A stretch of 64,000 nt of DNA from Candidatus Binatia bacterium (GTDB lineage Bacteria; Vulcanimicrobiota; Vulcanimicrobiia; Vulcanimicrobiales; Vulcanimicrobiaceae): NCBI GenBank assembly GCA_035544215.1, contig DATKHY010000007.1, positions 1,302,001-1,366,000 on the forward strand, read 5' to 3'. Position 1 is the first letter of the stretch, and each line of letters starts with the position of its first letter. This document shows, piece by piece, positions 49,995-59,149 of this stretch. A program made the position numbers and the translations under genes. The notes beneath the pieces are model-generated. The model had not been told where the DNA came from. It was given only the letters and a program-made list of their open reading frames with translations, and did not search any database.

Positions 49995-51166
49995 GATCCG
50001 GCGAAGGCCGAGCCGGCGGGCAGCTGATCCACGAACGGATCGGGATAGGTCCCGCCGCGGAACCGCGCCAGCAGCCACGCTGCGATGCGCGGCGCGGCGC
50101 GGCCGTCGCCGTACGGATTCACGGCTTGCGCCATCCGCGCGTACGCCGGCGCGTCTTCGAGCAACTCGCGCGCCGCCGCGACGATCCGGCCGCCGTCGTG
50201 CCCGACCAGCCGCAGCGTTCCGGCGCGAAGCCCCTCGGGGCGTTCGGTCTCCTCGCGCATCACCAGCACCGGCTTGCCGAGGCACGGCGCTTCCTCTTGA
50301 AGACCGCCCGAATCGGTAAGCACGAAGAAACACGCTCTGACGCCGGCCACCATCTCGGCGTAATCGATCGGCTCGACCAGAACGACGCCCGGTATGCCGC
50401 CGAGCACCTCGCGCGCCACCGGCGCGACGCGCGGCGACGGATGAACGGGCCAATACAACTGCGGCCCCGCGGGAAGCTCGGCGATCGCCCGCAGCGCCTC
50501 GCAGATCTCCCGCATGTGCGCGTGGTTCTCGCGGCGATGTGCCGTCACGACGATCGTCGGACGCCGCGGATCGAGGTCGTTCCAGTGCGGCGGAACCGGA
50601 AGGTCGTCACGCGACGCCGTCGCCTGGAAAGCGTCGATGACGGTGTTCCCGGTGACGACGATGTCCTCGGCCGCGACGTGCTCCTGCAGCAGGTGATTGC
50701 GCGCCAGCACCGTCGGGGCGAAGTGATACGAAGCGATCGTCGCGGTGAGACGCCGGTTCATCTCCTCGGGATACGGCAGCCAACGATTGCTCGTGCGCAG
50801 CCCCGCCTCGACGTGGCCGACGGGGATCTGCTGATAAAAGGCCGCAAGCGCTGCCGCCGTGCTCGTCGTTGTGTCGCCGTGAACGAGCACGACCTCGGGG
50901 CTCGCATCCTGCAGCACCGGCTCCATGCCCGCGAGCACCCGCGTCGTGATCTCCGTGAGCGTCTGATCCTCGGTCATCACGTCGAGGTCGTAATCGGGCG
51001 TGATCGAGAACAGCGCTAACAGGTCGTCGAGCATCTTGCGGTGCTGGGCGGTGACGCAGACGAGATGCTCGATCGCGGGCTCGGCGCGCAGCGCGGCCAC
51101 GACGGGCGCCATCTTGATCGTGTCCGGGCGCGTTCCGAACACGCTCATGACCTTCAGGTTGGCCAT
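49991..51166 (-). CDS. wecB: UDP-N-acetylglucosamine 2-epimerase
   Basis: 391 aa, non-hydrolysing GT-B-fold epimerase. VFGTRPDTIKMAPVV at the start, VLVHGDTTTSTAAAL, VEAGLRTSNRW, TAHRRENH and DSGGLQEEAPCLGKPVLVMR are family marks. Makes UDP-ManNAc for surface polymers. In Firmicutes the same gene (mnaA) precedes the atp operon. Confidence 0.96.
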   Translation of the reverse strand: MANLKVMSVFGTRPDTIKMAPVVAALRAEPAIEHLVCVTAQHRKMLDDLLALFSITPDYDLDVMTEDQTLTEITTRVLAGMEPVLQDASPEVVLVHGDTTTSTAAALAAFYQQIPVGHVEAGLRTSNRWLPYPEEMNRRLTATIASYHFAPTVLARNHLLQEHVAAEDIVVTGNTVIDAFQATASRDDLPVPPHWNDLDPRRPTIVVTAHRRENHAHMREICEALRAIAELPAGPQLYWPVHPSPRVAPVAREVLGGIPGVVLVEPIDYAEMVAGVRACFFVLTDSGGLQEEAPCLGKPVLVMREETERPEGLRAGTLRLVGHDGGRIVAAARELLEDAPAYARMAQAVNPYGDGRAAPRIAAWLLARFRGGTYPDPFVDQLPAGSAFAGS

Positions 51167-51169
51167 GAG

Positions 51170-52219
51170 TTACGTCGCGTGGCGAAAGACGTGCGTGAAT
51201 TCGCCGGAAAAGGCCAGCGCTACCGCGCCGAGCACTAAGCACACCGCGTAGAGCAGTAGTACGGCCTGGCGGACGTTGAGACCGAAGCGGAAAATCAGCT
51301 GGTGATGGAGGTGGCCGCGATCGGCCTCGGTGATCCGCTTGCCGGTGCTGGCCCGGCGTACGATCGCCGCGGCGGTGTCGATCACCGGCAGGGCGAGCAC
51401 GAGCAGCGGCACCACGACGCTGATCGCGATAGCCGTCTTGCTCGCGCCGATGATCGACACCGTCGCGAACACGTAGCCGATGAAGAGCGAGCCCGCGTCT
51501 CCGAGGATGATCCGCGCCGGGTTGAAGTTAAACGGCAGGAAGCCCAGGGCAGCGCCGGCCAGGGCGATCACCACCAAGGCCACGACCGGGTTGTCGTGAA
51601 CGACGGCGATAACGAAAAGAAAGACGCTCGAGATCGCGGCGACGCCGGCCAACAGTCCGTCCAAACCGTCGAGGAAGTTGATCGCGTTCATCATGCCGAC
51701 GTACCAAAGGAGCGTCAGCGGCACGCCGATCCAGAGCGGAAAGTCGATCCAGTTTGTGCCGGGATTGTGGTCGAACGGGTTATTGATCCCGGGGATGACG
51801 AAGCCGTAGAGCATCGAGATCAGCGCCACGACGATCTGCGCGACGAGCTTGTTGCGCGCGCGCATATGCATGACGTCATCCCAGATGCCGACGCCCAAGA
51901 TCAAGAGGCTTCCGAAGAGCAGCCCCACGAGCCGGTGAATCGCGTCAACCTGCTCGCTCGACGGCATTAGCGCGCGCGGCGACGCCAGCGACACGCCCAG
52001 CACCGCGAAGAGGGCGAACGCAAAGCCGAAGAAGACGGCGATGCCGCCGACGCGCGGCTTCGGTAGATCGTGCATGCGCCGCTCTGCGCCGTCGTTGTCG
52101 ACGATGCCGAGGTGATTGGCCAACCGCACGACCAGCGGCGTCGCGAGCGCGCTGACGATGCCGGCGATGACGAATGCCGCCGCATACAAGACGCTCGCGC
52201 TGATCGGATGCGCGTTCAT
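51170..52219 (-). CDS. wecA: Undecaprenyl-phosphate GlcNAc-1-phosphate transferase (WecA/TagO type)
   Basis: 349 aa from ATG 52219, about ten helices. Catalytic acidic motifs LGVGIWDDVMHMRARNK, NFLDGLDGLLAG and ILGDAGSLFIGY, plus the GHLHHQL His motif near the end. Starts the lipid-linked precursor for surface polysaccharide. Lies 3 nt before wecB; the two work together. The start overlaps the deaminase stop by 4 nt. Confidence 0.94.
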   Translation of the reverse strand: MNAHPISASVLYAAAFVIAGIVSALATPLVVRLANHLGIVDNDGAERRMHDLPKPRVGGIAVFFGFAFALFAVLGVSLASPRALMPSSEQVDAIHRLVGLLFGSLLILGVGIWDDVMHMRARNKLVAQIVVALISMLYGFVIPGINNPFDHNPGTNWIDFPLWIGVPLTLLWYVGMMNAINFLDGLDGLLAGVAAISSVFLFVIAVVHDNPVVALVVIALAGAALGFLPFNFNPARIILGDAGSLFIGYVFATVSIIGASKTAIAISVVVPLLVLALPVIDTAAAIVRRASTGKRITEADRGHLHHQLIFRFGLNVRQAVLLLYAVCLVLGAVALAFSGEFTHVFRHAT

Positions 52220-52653
52220 CCGCGCGCGCTCTCGAGGGCGCGGTACGCGACCAGCGCGACCCCGGCTTCCGCGAGCAGCTGGCTCGCCACCGGATCGGGA
52301 TACGGCTCGTCGTACACGATCTTCACGACCCCGGCGCTGATCAGCAGCTTCGAGCAGTTCACGCACGGCTGGTGCGTGCAGTACGCGGTCGCACGATCCA
52401 GGCTCACGCCGTGCAGCGCTCCCTGCACCACGGCGTTGGCCTCCGCGTGAGTGGCACGCAGACAGTGTTCGTTGACCAGCGTGCAGCCCACCTCGGTGCA
52501 ATGCGCGACGCCCCGCGGCGCGCCGTTGTAGCCCGTCGTCAGAATTCGATGGTCGCGGATTAGCACGCAGCCGACCGAGGCACGCGGACACGTCGCACGC
52601 GTGCCGACCGTGTGCGCGATCTGCATGAAGTACTCGTCCCAGCCGGGGCGCAC
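52216..52653 (-). CDS. dCMP/cytidine-deaminase-family protein (ComEB type)
   Basis: 145 aa from GTG 52653. Zinc ligands His-Ala-Glu in THAEANAVVQG and PCVNCSK (Cys-X2-Cys). The insert with HCTEVGCTLVNEHCLRA between strands is typical of dCMP deaminases of the ComEB group. Probably converts dCMP to dUMP; the related riboflavin-type and tRNA deaminases are less likely because of that insert. 1 nt after glyA. Confidence 0.88.
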   Translation of the reverse strand: MRPGWDEYFMQIAHTVGTRATCPRASVGCVLIRDHRILTTGYNGAPRGVAHCTEVGCTLVNEHCLRATHAEANAVVQGALHGVSLDRATAYCTHQPCVNCSKLLISAGVVKIVYDEPYPDPVASQLLAEAGVALVAYRALESARG

Positions 52654-52654
52654 G

Positions 52655-53905
52655 TTAGGGTACGTCGTAGTGCGACGTCAGCTCGCGAACGCGGCCGCGC
52701 AGCTTTTCGATATGCGCGCGCTCCTCGATGTCGCCGAAGCCCGCGCAGATGATCCGCGCAACCTCGCGGGACTCCTCGGCGCCGAACCCGCGCGCGGTGA
52801 TCGCGGGCGTGCCGAGCCGGATGCCGCTCGCCACCATGGGCTTCTGCTTGTCGAACGGGATCGCGTTCTTGTTCACCGTGATCCCGATCTCGTCGAGATA
52901 CGCCTCGACGGCCTTGCCGGTCAGGCCCTTGACCGAGACGTCCACGAGGATCAGGTGCGTGTCGGTGCCGCCCGCGACCAGACGCAGTCCGGCGCGCGTG
53001 AACTCGTCGGCCATCGCCCGCGCGTTTTCGACGACCTGACGCTGATAGGCGGCGAACTCCGGCTGCAGCGCCTCGCCGAACCCGACGGCCTTCGCTGCGA
53101 TCGCGTGCATCAGCGGACCGCCCTGAATTCCGGGGAACACGCTCTTGTCGATCGGCTGCGCCCACTTCGCCGTCGATAGGATGAAGCCGCCGCGCGGGCC
53201 GCGCAGCGTCTTGTGCGTCGTCGACGTCACGAAGTCCGCGATGGGGACCGGCGAGGGATGCAGCCCCGCGGCGACCAGCCCCGCGACGTGCGCGAAGTCG
53301 ACGAGCAGCGGCGCGCCGATCTCGTCGGCGATCTCGCGGAAGGGTCCGTACTCCATCACGCGCGGATACGCGCTCGCGCCCGCGACGATCAGTTTCGGCT
53401 TATGCTCGCGCGCCAGCGCGCGGACCTGATCGAAGTCGATCAGCTCCGTGTCGCTCCTCACGCCGTACGCGACCGCGTTGTAGAGCTTACCGGAGAAGCT
53501 GACCTTCGTTCCGTGGGTGAGGTGACCGCCGTGCGCAAGCGACATGCCCAGCACCGTGTCGCCCGGCTGCAGCACCGCCATGAACACCGCCATGTTGGCC
53601 TGTGCGCCGGAGTGCGGCTGCACGTTGGCATGATCCGCGCCGAAGATCTGCTTCACGCGATCGATCGCGAGCGTCTCAGCCACGTCGACCCACTCGCATC
53701 CGCCGTAGTAACGCTTGCCGGGATAACCCTCCGCATACTTGTTGGTCATCACGCTGCCCATCGCTTCGCGTACGGCGCGGCTCGCATAGTTCTCCGATGC
53801 GATCAGCTCTAGGTTCTCCCGCTGCCGGCGCTCCTCGCCGGCGATGGCCTCGAAGAGCTCGGGATCCTGCGCTTCGATAGCGGACGGTGTGAGAATATCC
53901 ATCAC
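52655..53905 (-). CDS. glyA: Serine hydroxymethyltransferase
   Basis: 416 aa. PLP-binding lysine in [46 protein letters not shown] at the folate-binding N-terminal part, and [13 protein letters not shown]. Interconverts serine and glycine with tetrahydrofolate. The stop is 1 nt from the deaminase start and its own start overlaps the rpiB stop by 4 nt. Confidence 0.98.
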   Translation of the reverse strand: MMDILTPSAIEAQDPELFEAIAGEERRQRENLELIASENYASRAVREAMGSVMTNKYAEGYPGKRYYGGCEWVDVAETLAIDRVKQIFGADHANVQPHSGAQANMAVFMAVLQPGDTVLGMSLAHGGHLTHGTKVSFSGKLYNAVAYGVRSDTELIDFDQVRALAREHKPKLIVAGASAYPRVMEYGPFREIADEIGAPLLVDFAHVAGLVAAGLHPSPVPIADFVTSTTHKTLRGPRGGFILSTAKWAQPIDKSVFPGIQGGPLMHAIAAKAVGFGEALQPEFAAYQRQVVENARAMADEFTRAGLRLVAGGTDTHLILVDVSVKGLTGKAVEAYLDEIGITVNKNAIPFDKQKPMVASGIRLGTPAITARGFGAEESREVARIICAGFGDIEERAHIEKLRGRVRELTSHYDVP

Positions 53906-54423
53906 GGCACTCCGACGAGATCCTTCGGTGTTTGCGCGTCGGTTACTTCGCCGCGCTCCAGATCCTTGAGCGTGCGCACGCGCTGCGCCTCGCCGAACTC
54001 GAACAGCTGTTGTGTCCGGTGGGCGTGACGCCCGCCGTCGAACGGCGTTGCGAGATAAACGTCGAGCATTCGCTCGATCATCTCCCAGCCCGTGAGCCGT
54101 TCGGAAAACGCGACCACGTTCGCATCGTTGTGCCGGCGCGCGAGCTCCGTTGCGTACGGCTCGTCGACCGGCGCGCAGCGTATTCCGGGCACCTTGTTGG
54201 CCGCCATCGCGATGCCGAGGCTCGATCCGCAGACGAGTATTCCGCGGTCGGCCTGGCCAGTCGCCACGGCCTCGCCGACGGCGTAACCGTATTGCGGATA
54301 ATCCACGGGTGTCGCGTCGTGTGTCCCAAAATCGAGCACGTCGTATCCGCGGTCGCGTAGAATCTGCGCGATGCGATCCTTGTATTCAAATCCGGCGTGG
54401 TCTGCGCCCAGGGCAATTTTCAT
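53902..54423 (-). CDS. rpiB: Ribose-5-phosphate isomerase B
   Basis: 173 aa from ATG 54423. [12 protein letters not shown] (Asp8, His9), [14 protein letters not shown] (catalytic Cys65) and ARRHNDANV (His98) are the RpiB active-site residues. The C-terminal ~25 residues exceed the usual 150 aa. A 61-nt gap to the divergent gene at 54485 must hold the promoters of both; none is clear. Confidence 0.95.
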   Translation of the reverse strand: MKIALGADHAGFEYKDRIAQILRDRGYDVLDFGTHDATPVDYPQYGYAVGEAVATGQADRGILVCGSSLGIAMAANKVPGIRCAPVDEPYATELARRHNDANVVAFSERLTGWEMIERMLDVYLATPFDGGRHAHRTQQLFEFGEAQRVRTLKDLERGEVTDAQTPKDLVGVP

Positions 54424-54484
54424 AGTTTTTCGGATGTCCAGCGGCAAGGGTGAGTCACGATGAACGGTCGAACGTCCGACGCCG

Positions 54485-55198
54485 ATGAAGCTTGCTTGCG
54501 CGAGCAGTTCGTTCCACCGCGACATCGAGCGCGGCGAGCTTACGCAGCTTGAGTTCCTCGACCTCTGCGCACGCGAGCTGGCCTGCGACGGCGCCGTTTT
54601 AGATGTTCGGCATTTTCCGCGAACCGACGACGACTACCTCGCTCAAGTCAAGAAGATGGCCACCGACCGGGGTCTCTCGCTCGCAGCGCTTGCCGATCCG
54701 AGCTTTTTCGCATCGGGGCCCGAGCGCATGCGCGAGGTCTTGCGCCGCGCGGAGATACTGGGCACTCCGCTCGTGGCGGCAGCGCTCGAGCGCGAGGTCA
54801 GCTGTTCGTGGAGCGATCAGCTCGCGCGGGTGGGCGTCGCCGCGTCCTTGGCAAAGACGCTCAACGTGACGCTCGCCGTCCGCAATGCCCCCGAGACCTT
54901 CGCTTCGGGAACGCACGATCTCAAGCGTCTGGCCAAGGAGGCCGACTCCGCGTGGCTGCGCTTCGGACCCGAGCCGGAAACGCTTGAAGCCGGAAGCGAG
55001 CCCGCGGCGCTGCAGCCGAACACGGTGCTCCTCTGGAGCGATATCGGGACGCAAAGCGACGCATCGGTCCTGGATGCGGTCGCCGCGTTTGCGGGATTCC
55101 GCGGACACGTCGCGCTCGACGCGCGCTCCGGCGCGGCCGACGCCGCGCTCGCCGCGGCTGCGGTGCGTCGCTGGCGCGAAATACTCAACCGCGCATAG
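54485..55198 (+). CDS. TIM-barrel sugar isomerase / AP-endonuclease-2-like protein
   Basis: 237 aa. Starts KLACASSSFHRDIERGELTQLEFLDLCARELACDGAVLD, the opening of the xylose-isomerase-like TIM barrels, but the later metal-binding Glu/His motifs are weakly preserved. Substrate unknown. Divergent from rpiB; no operon partner downstream, since a 248-nt structured gap follows. Confidence 0.65.
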   Translation: MKLACASSSFHRDIERGELTQLEFLDLCARELACDGAVLDVRHFPRTDDDYLAQVKKMATDRGLSLAALADPSFFASGPERMREVLRRAEILGTPLVAAALEREVSCSWSDQLARVGVAASLAKTLNVTLAVRNAPETFASGTHDLKRLAKEADSAWLRFGPEPETLEAGSEPAALQPNTVLLWSDIGTQSDASVLDAVAAFAGFRGHVALDARSGAADAALAAAAVRRWREILNRA

Positions 55199-55221
55199 CG
55201 TCTTGCGCTCGTGGTGATCGA

Positions 55222-55439
55222 ACCTGCTTTCTCGCAGGTGGGTGCGGCCCGGGCGCCGATTCGTCGGGCGTTCGCCCTCCGCATCGTCGTGACCGGAGCT
55301 GGTGCTCCCTAGGTAATCATAGTCGGTTCGGTACCTACGTGCGCTGCGCGCCTACGCGCAGTCGAGCCTCTCTACCGTATCACTGGCAGTCAAGCACCCT
55401 ACTTGCCTAGGAGGGCTCCACGAACGCCGGAAAGCACCA
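55222..55439. ncRNA. Candidate structured RNA upstream of the epimerase gene
   Basis: The gap 55199-55446 is packed with pairings. Hairpin ACCTGC/GCAGGT (55222-55239) and GGGCG/CGCCC (55266-55277) lie first. Then a nested set: outer TGGTGCT with AGCACCA (55300-55306 / 55433-55439), middle CCTAGGTAA with TTGCCTAGG (55308-55316 / 55403-55411) and apical CTGCGCG-CCTA-CGCGCAG (55344-55361). The strand cannot be decided by base pairing. It ends 7 nt before the epimerase ATG, which has no ribosome site of its own. Riboswitch-like leader or free RNA are both open. Confidence 0.5.
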
Positions 55440-55446
55440 AGCCGCA

Positions 55447-56466
55447 ATGCCGAGGCTGCGCCTCTCCGTTTCGTCGCTTGAGTTGCCGCTCGTACATCCG
55501 TTCAGGATCGCTCGCTGCGAAGAGTCCGTCGCGCGCACGGCGATCGTTCGCGTGCGCGCGGACGAACGCGAGGGAATCGGCGAGGCGGCTCCGACGGAGC
55601 GCTACGACGAATCGGTCGAAAGCGTCGTAGCGTACCTCACTTCGCATCTGCTCGCCGCGGACGATCCGTATCGGCTCGACTCGCTGCTGCACGCTGAAAT
55701 CCCCCCGGCTGCGCGTGCCGGGCTCGACCTCGCGCTGCACGATCTGATTGGCAAGGAGCTGGGCAAACCGCTCTACGATCTGCTCGGCCTCGACCCATCG
55801 GCGACGCCCGCGACGTCGTTTACGATCGGAATCGCCGATCCGGAGCTGACGCTGCGAAAGGTCGCGGAGGCCGGCGACCATCCGATTCTCAAGATCAAGC
55901 TCGGCATCGGAACTGCGTCCGAACAGGTCGAGACCATCGCCGCAATTCGCACGCGCTACGGTGGCGTGCTGCGCATCGACGCCAACGAGGGGTGGGACGT
56001 CGGCACGGCGGTGCGCATTCTGAACGAGCTCGAGCCCTACGGGATCGAGCTGTGCGAGCAGCCGCTGCCGGCTGGGCATCCCGAGCAACTGAGGGCCGTG
56101 CGCGAGCGCGTCTCGATTCCAATCGTCGCCGACGAGGACGCGCTGGTCGCGAGCGACCTGCCCCGGCTGTTCGGCTGCGTCGATGGCGTGAACGTCAAGC
56201 TGGCCAAGGCCGGCGGCATTCGCGGCGCGCTCGCGATGATCCACACGGCACGCGCGATGGATCTGCGCGTGATGATCGGGTGCATGGTCGAGAGCGCGGT
56301 CGCGTCGACCGCCGCGGCGCAGATCTCGCCGCTGGCGGACTGGGCCGACATCGACGGACCGTTCTTGATCGCGCGCGATCCGTTCGCGGGCGTGACGTAT
56401 CGCGACGGAAAGCTCGTCTTGCCGCAGGCCCCCGGGCTGGGCGTTCGGGAGGTCGTGCCGGCGTGA
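55447..56466 (+). CDS. Dipeptide epimerase / DgcA-type racemase (enolase superfamily)
   Basis: 339 aa. Enolase-superfamily barrel: LVHPFRIA opens the capping domain; catalytic Lys149/Lys151 (KIKLG), metal ligands Asp178 (DANEGW), Glu204 (EQPLP) and Asp229 (ADED), and Lys251 (KLAKAGG). Known members epimerise L-Ala-D/L-Glu murein dipeptides or racemise N-acetyl-D-glutamate (DgcA). The DUF1611 gene coupled by a 4 nt overlap favours the second. First gene of a five-gene run. Confidence 0.9.
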   Translation: MPRLRLSVSSLELPLVHPFRIARCEESVARTAIVRVRADEREGIGEAAPTERYDESVESVVAYLTSHLLAADDPYRLDSLLHAEIPPAARAGLDLALHDLIGKELGKPLYDLLGLDPSATPATSFTIGIADPELTLRKVAEAGDHPILKIKLGIGTASEQVETIAAIRTRYGGVLRIDANEGWDVGTAVRILNELEPYGIELCEQPLPAGHPEQLRAVRERVSIPIVADEDALVASDLPRLFGCVDGVNVKLAKAGGIRGALAMIHTARAMDLRVMIGCMVESAVASTAAAQISPLADWADIDGPFLIARDPFAGVTYRDGKLVLPQAPGLGVREVVPA

Positions 56467-57524
56467 CGCGGCGGTACGCGATCCTCGCGCCCGGATCATT
56501 TTCAACCGATGCGAAGACGGCGCATGGCGTCGTCCGCTACGGCGCCGACGACGTCGTCGCGGTCATCGATCCGTCCCTTGCCGGCAAGCGCGTGAGCGAC
56601 GTCATGCCGCATCTCCAGAGCGACGCCCCGATCGTCACGAGCGTTGCAGATGCGCTGGCGTTCGCGCCGACGGCCCTGCTCATCGGAACCGCCCCCAAGG
56701 GCGGCGGTTTGACGCCAGAATGGCGAGCGGCCGTCCTCGAGGCGATCAGCGCGAGGCTCGAGATCGTGAGCGGGTTGCACGACATGCTCGCCGTGGATCG
56801 CGAGCTCCACATCGCCGCACTCGCGGCCGGCACGACGATCTGGGACGTTCGCGAGCCGCCCGACGTGCCGCTGTTCTCCGGCGACGTGTACGGAGTGCAA
56901 GCTCCGATCGTGCTGACGGTCGGCAACGACTGCGCCGTCGGCAAGATGAGCGTCGCACTCGAGGTCGTGCGCGCGGCAAACGCCGCGGGCAAGAACGCGC
57001 GCTTCGTTCCGACGGGGCAGACCGGGATTCTCATCGCCGGCTGGGGCATCTCCGTCGACCGCGTGATATCGGACTTCGCTCCCGGCGCGGCCGAACAGCT
57101 TGTGCTCTACGCGGCGCACGAAGGGGCCGACTTGATCGTCGTCGAGGGTCAGGGCGCGATCAACCATCCGGCGTACGCTCCGGTGACGCTTGCGCTGATG
57201 ACCGGCAGCGCGCCGGACGCGCTGATCCTCGTCGTCGATCCGCGGCGCGCGGCGATCGAGTCGTACGGAACGCCCACGCTGCCGTACGCGGCGGCGATCG
57301 AGATTCACGAACGCTTGCTGCAAACGATAAAGCCCGCCGAGGTCGTGGGGATCGCCCTCAACACGCGCGGGCTGAACGAGGCGGAGGCGCGCTCCGAGGC
57401 CGCGCTCGCCCGCGACGCGACGCACTTACCTGCCGACGACGTCGTGCGCTTCGGAGCCGAGCGGTTCTACGCCGAGATCGCGTCGCGGATCGTAAAGCGG
57501 CCGCCGCTGCAAGCGCCCGCGTGA
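56463..57524 (+). CDS. DUF1611 protein, DgcN-like D-glutamate N-acetyltransferase
   Basis: 353 aa from GTG 56463 (GTGA overlap). N-terminal ~130 residues, then a P-loop-like TVGNDCAVGKMSVAL and the family stretch ARFVPTGQTGILIAG and VVEGQGAINHPAY. DUF1611 proteins were described as DgcN, which acts with DgcA to turn D-glutamate into N-acetyl-L-glutamate. The pairing with the preceding gene is the main support; activity in this organism is inferred. Confidence 0.8.
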   Translation: MTRRYAILAPGSFSTDAKTAHGVVRYGADDVVAVIDPSLAGKRVSDVMPHLQSDAPIVTSVADALAFAPTALLIGTAPKGGGLTPEWRAAVLEAISARLEIVSGLHDMLAVDRELHIAALAAGTTIWDVREPPDVPLFSGDVYGVQAPIVLTVGNDCAVGKMSVALEVVRAANAAGKNARFVPTGQTGILIAGWGISVDRVISDFAPGAAEQLVLYAAHEGADLIVVEGQGAINHPAYAPVTLALMTGSAPDALILVVDPRRAAIESYGTPTLPYAAAIEIHERLLQTIKPAEVVGIALNTRGLNEAEARSEAALARDATHLPADDVVRFGAERFYAEIASRIVKRPPLQAPA

Positions 57525-59149
57525 ACGCGACAGCGCGCCTCGCCGCGGCGGCGCTAGCGCTGCTCGTGGCCCTAGGCGGATGCGCGCGATCGAAGACGAG
57601 CGCGGCCGCCGGAGAGCGCAACGCGTGGACTGTGCCCGGCGTGTTACGGCTCGGCGAAGACGAGGAGCCCGACAGTCTGAACTTGATGTACGCGCATACC
57701 TGGGCCGCAGATAATGTCGCGGGCCTGCTCTTTTCGTTTCTGCTCCGTTACGACGCGAGCGGGAACCTGATCCCGGACCTCGCTGTCGCCGTTCCGTCGA
57801 TCGCCAACGGGGGCATCAGCCGCGACGGGAAACGCATCGTCGTGCATCTGCGGAAGGGTGCACGGTGGGCCGACGGCGCGCCGCTGACGGCGGCGGATTG
57901 GCTCTTCACCTATCGCGCCGTGATGAACTCCGCCAACGCGGTCAAGACGCGCTACGGGTGGGACGGCATCGCATTGGCCAGCGCACCGGATCCGTTCACG
58001 ATCGACATTCGGTTGAAGAAGGCCAACGTCGCGGTGCTCGGCATCCTCGCGATCGGCGGAGCTGCCTACCCGCCGCTGCCGGCACACCTGCTTGCGAAGC
58101 TGCCCGATCTCAACCGGGCATCGTTCAACCAGAGCCCGCTCTCGAGCGGACCCTATATCCTCAAAGCGTGGAATCACGGCACGTCGCTGACGTTCGTGCC
58201 CAACCCGCGCTACTTCCGCGGCGCGCCGAAGATCAAGGAGGTCGTCTGGAAGGTCATTCCCGACGTCAACACGCTCTTGAACGAGCTCGCGACCCACGAG
58301 ATCGACGTCTATCCGAACGTCAGCGCGAACGCGATCGCGCGTCTGTCTAGCATAGAGGGAGTTACCGTCGCGCACGGCCTCATCGCAAACTGGCGCCATC
58401 TCGGCATCAACACGAGCCGGCCGCAGCTCGGGGACGTCAGGGTGCGACGCGCCATCGCCGAGGCGGTCGACTGGGCGCGCATCGAGCGCACCGTGTTCCA
58501 CTCGCTCGACTCACTCGCGGTCTCGGATATCTTCCCGCAATCGTGGGCGGCGCCGGCACTAGCGCCGTACCGCTACGATCCCGCCGACGCGCGGCGATTG
58601 CTCGCCGCCGCCGGGTGGCGGCTCGGCCGCGACGGCGTCCTGCACAAGGGCGCGCTCGGGATGCACCTCACGATCTACGCGACGACCGGACATCAAGAGA
58701 ACACGGAGTCACAGGTGCTGATTCAGTCGATGCTGCGCGACGTCGGCGTGGACGTTGCGGTCCGCAACTATCCCGGGAGCTATCTGTTTGCCATGGACGG
58801 GCCACTCTACACCGGCAAGTACGATCTCGAGTGGTCGATCGAAACCAACGGACCCGATCCCGACAACTCCGGCGACTGGAACGGCGCGTTCATCCCGCCG
58901 CACGGCGCGAACACATCGTGGCTCAACGATCCGGTAGTCAATGCGACGAGCGCCGCGGCCGCGAGCACCTTCGATCAGGCGAAACGCAAGGCGCTGTACC
59001 AGCGCGAGGAGGAACGCATCCGCAAGGTCGTCCCGGCGGTGTTCTTCAGCTGGCAGACCAACTACACGGCGATCAACGACGACGTGAAACACTACGTACC
59101 GGCGGCCTTCATCGGCGACAGCTGGAACGCGTGGGAGTGGAACGTCTGA
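57521..59149 (+). CDS. Oligopeptide-binding lipoprotein (SBP family 5)
   Basis: 542 aa from GTG 57521 (GTGA overlap). Lipobox LGGC (lipid Cys21). Two-lobe DppA/OppA fold with LRLGEDEEPDSLNLMYAH, VVHLRKGARWADGAPLTAADWLFTYRAVM and LNTS-like INTSRPQLGDVRVRRAIAEAVDW. Binds peptides for an ABC importer; its permease and ATPase genes are not in the window. It fits capture of murein peptides for the two genes before it. Confidence 0.92.
   Translation: MNATARLAAAALALLVALGGCARSKTSAAAGERNAWTVPGVLRLGEDEEPDSLNLMYAHTWAADNVAGLLFSFLLRYDASGNLIPDLAVAVPSIANGGISRDGKRIVVHLRKGARWADGAPLTAADWLFTYRAVMNSANAVKTRYGWDGIALASAPDPFTIDIRLKKANVAVLGILAIGGAAYPPLPAHLLAKLPDLNRASFNQSPLSSGPYILKAWNHGTSLTFVPNPRYFRGAPKIKEVVWKVIPDVNTLLNELATHEIDVYPNVSANAIARLSSIEGVTVAHGLIANWRHLGINTSRPQLGDVRVRRAIAEAVDWARIERTVFHSLDSLAVSDIFPQSWAAPALAPYRYDPADARRLLAAAGWRLGRDGVLHKGALGMHLTIYATTGHQENTESQVLIQSMLRDVGVDVAVRNYPGSYLFAMDGPLYTGKYDLEWSIETNGPDPDNSGDWNGAFIPPHGANTSWLNDPVVNATSAAAASTFDQAKRKALYQREEERIRKVVPAVFFSWQTNYTAINDDVKHYVPAAFIGDSWNAWEWNV

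Noticed and set aside
55200-55446. SRP RNA, tmRNA or RNase P as identity of the structured gap
   Set aside because: No SRP domain IV loop, no tRNA-like end or tag frame, and too short for RNase P; I could not match a known riboswitch core either.
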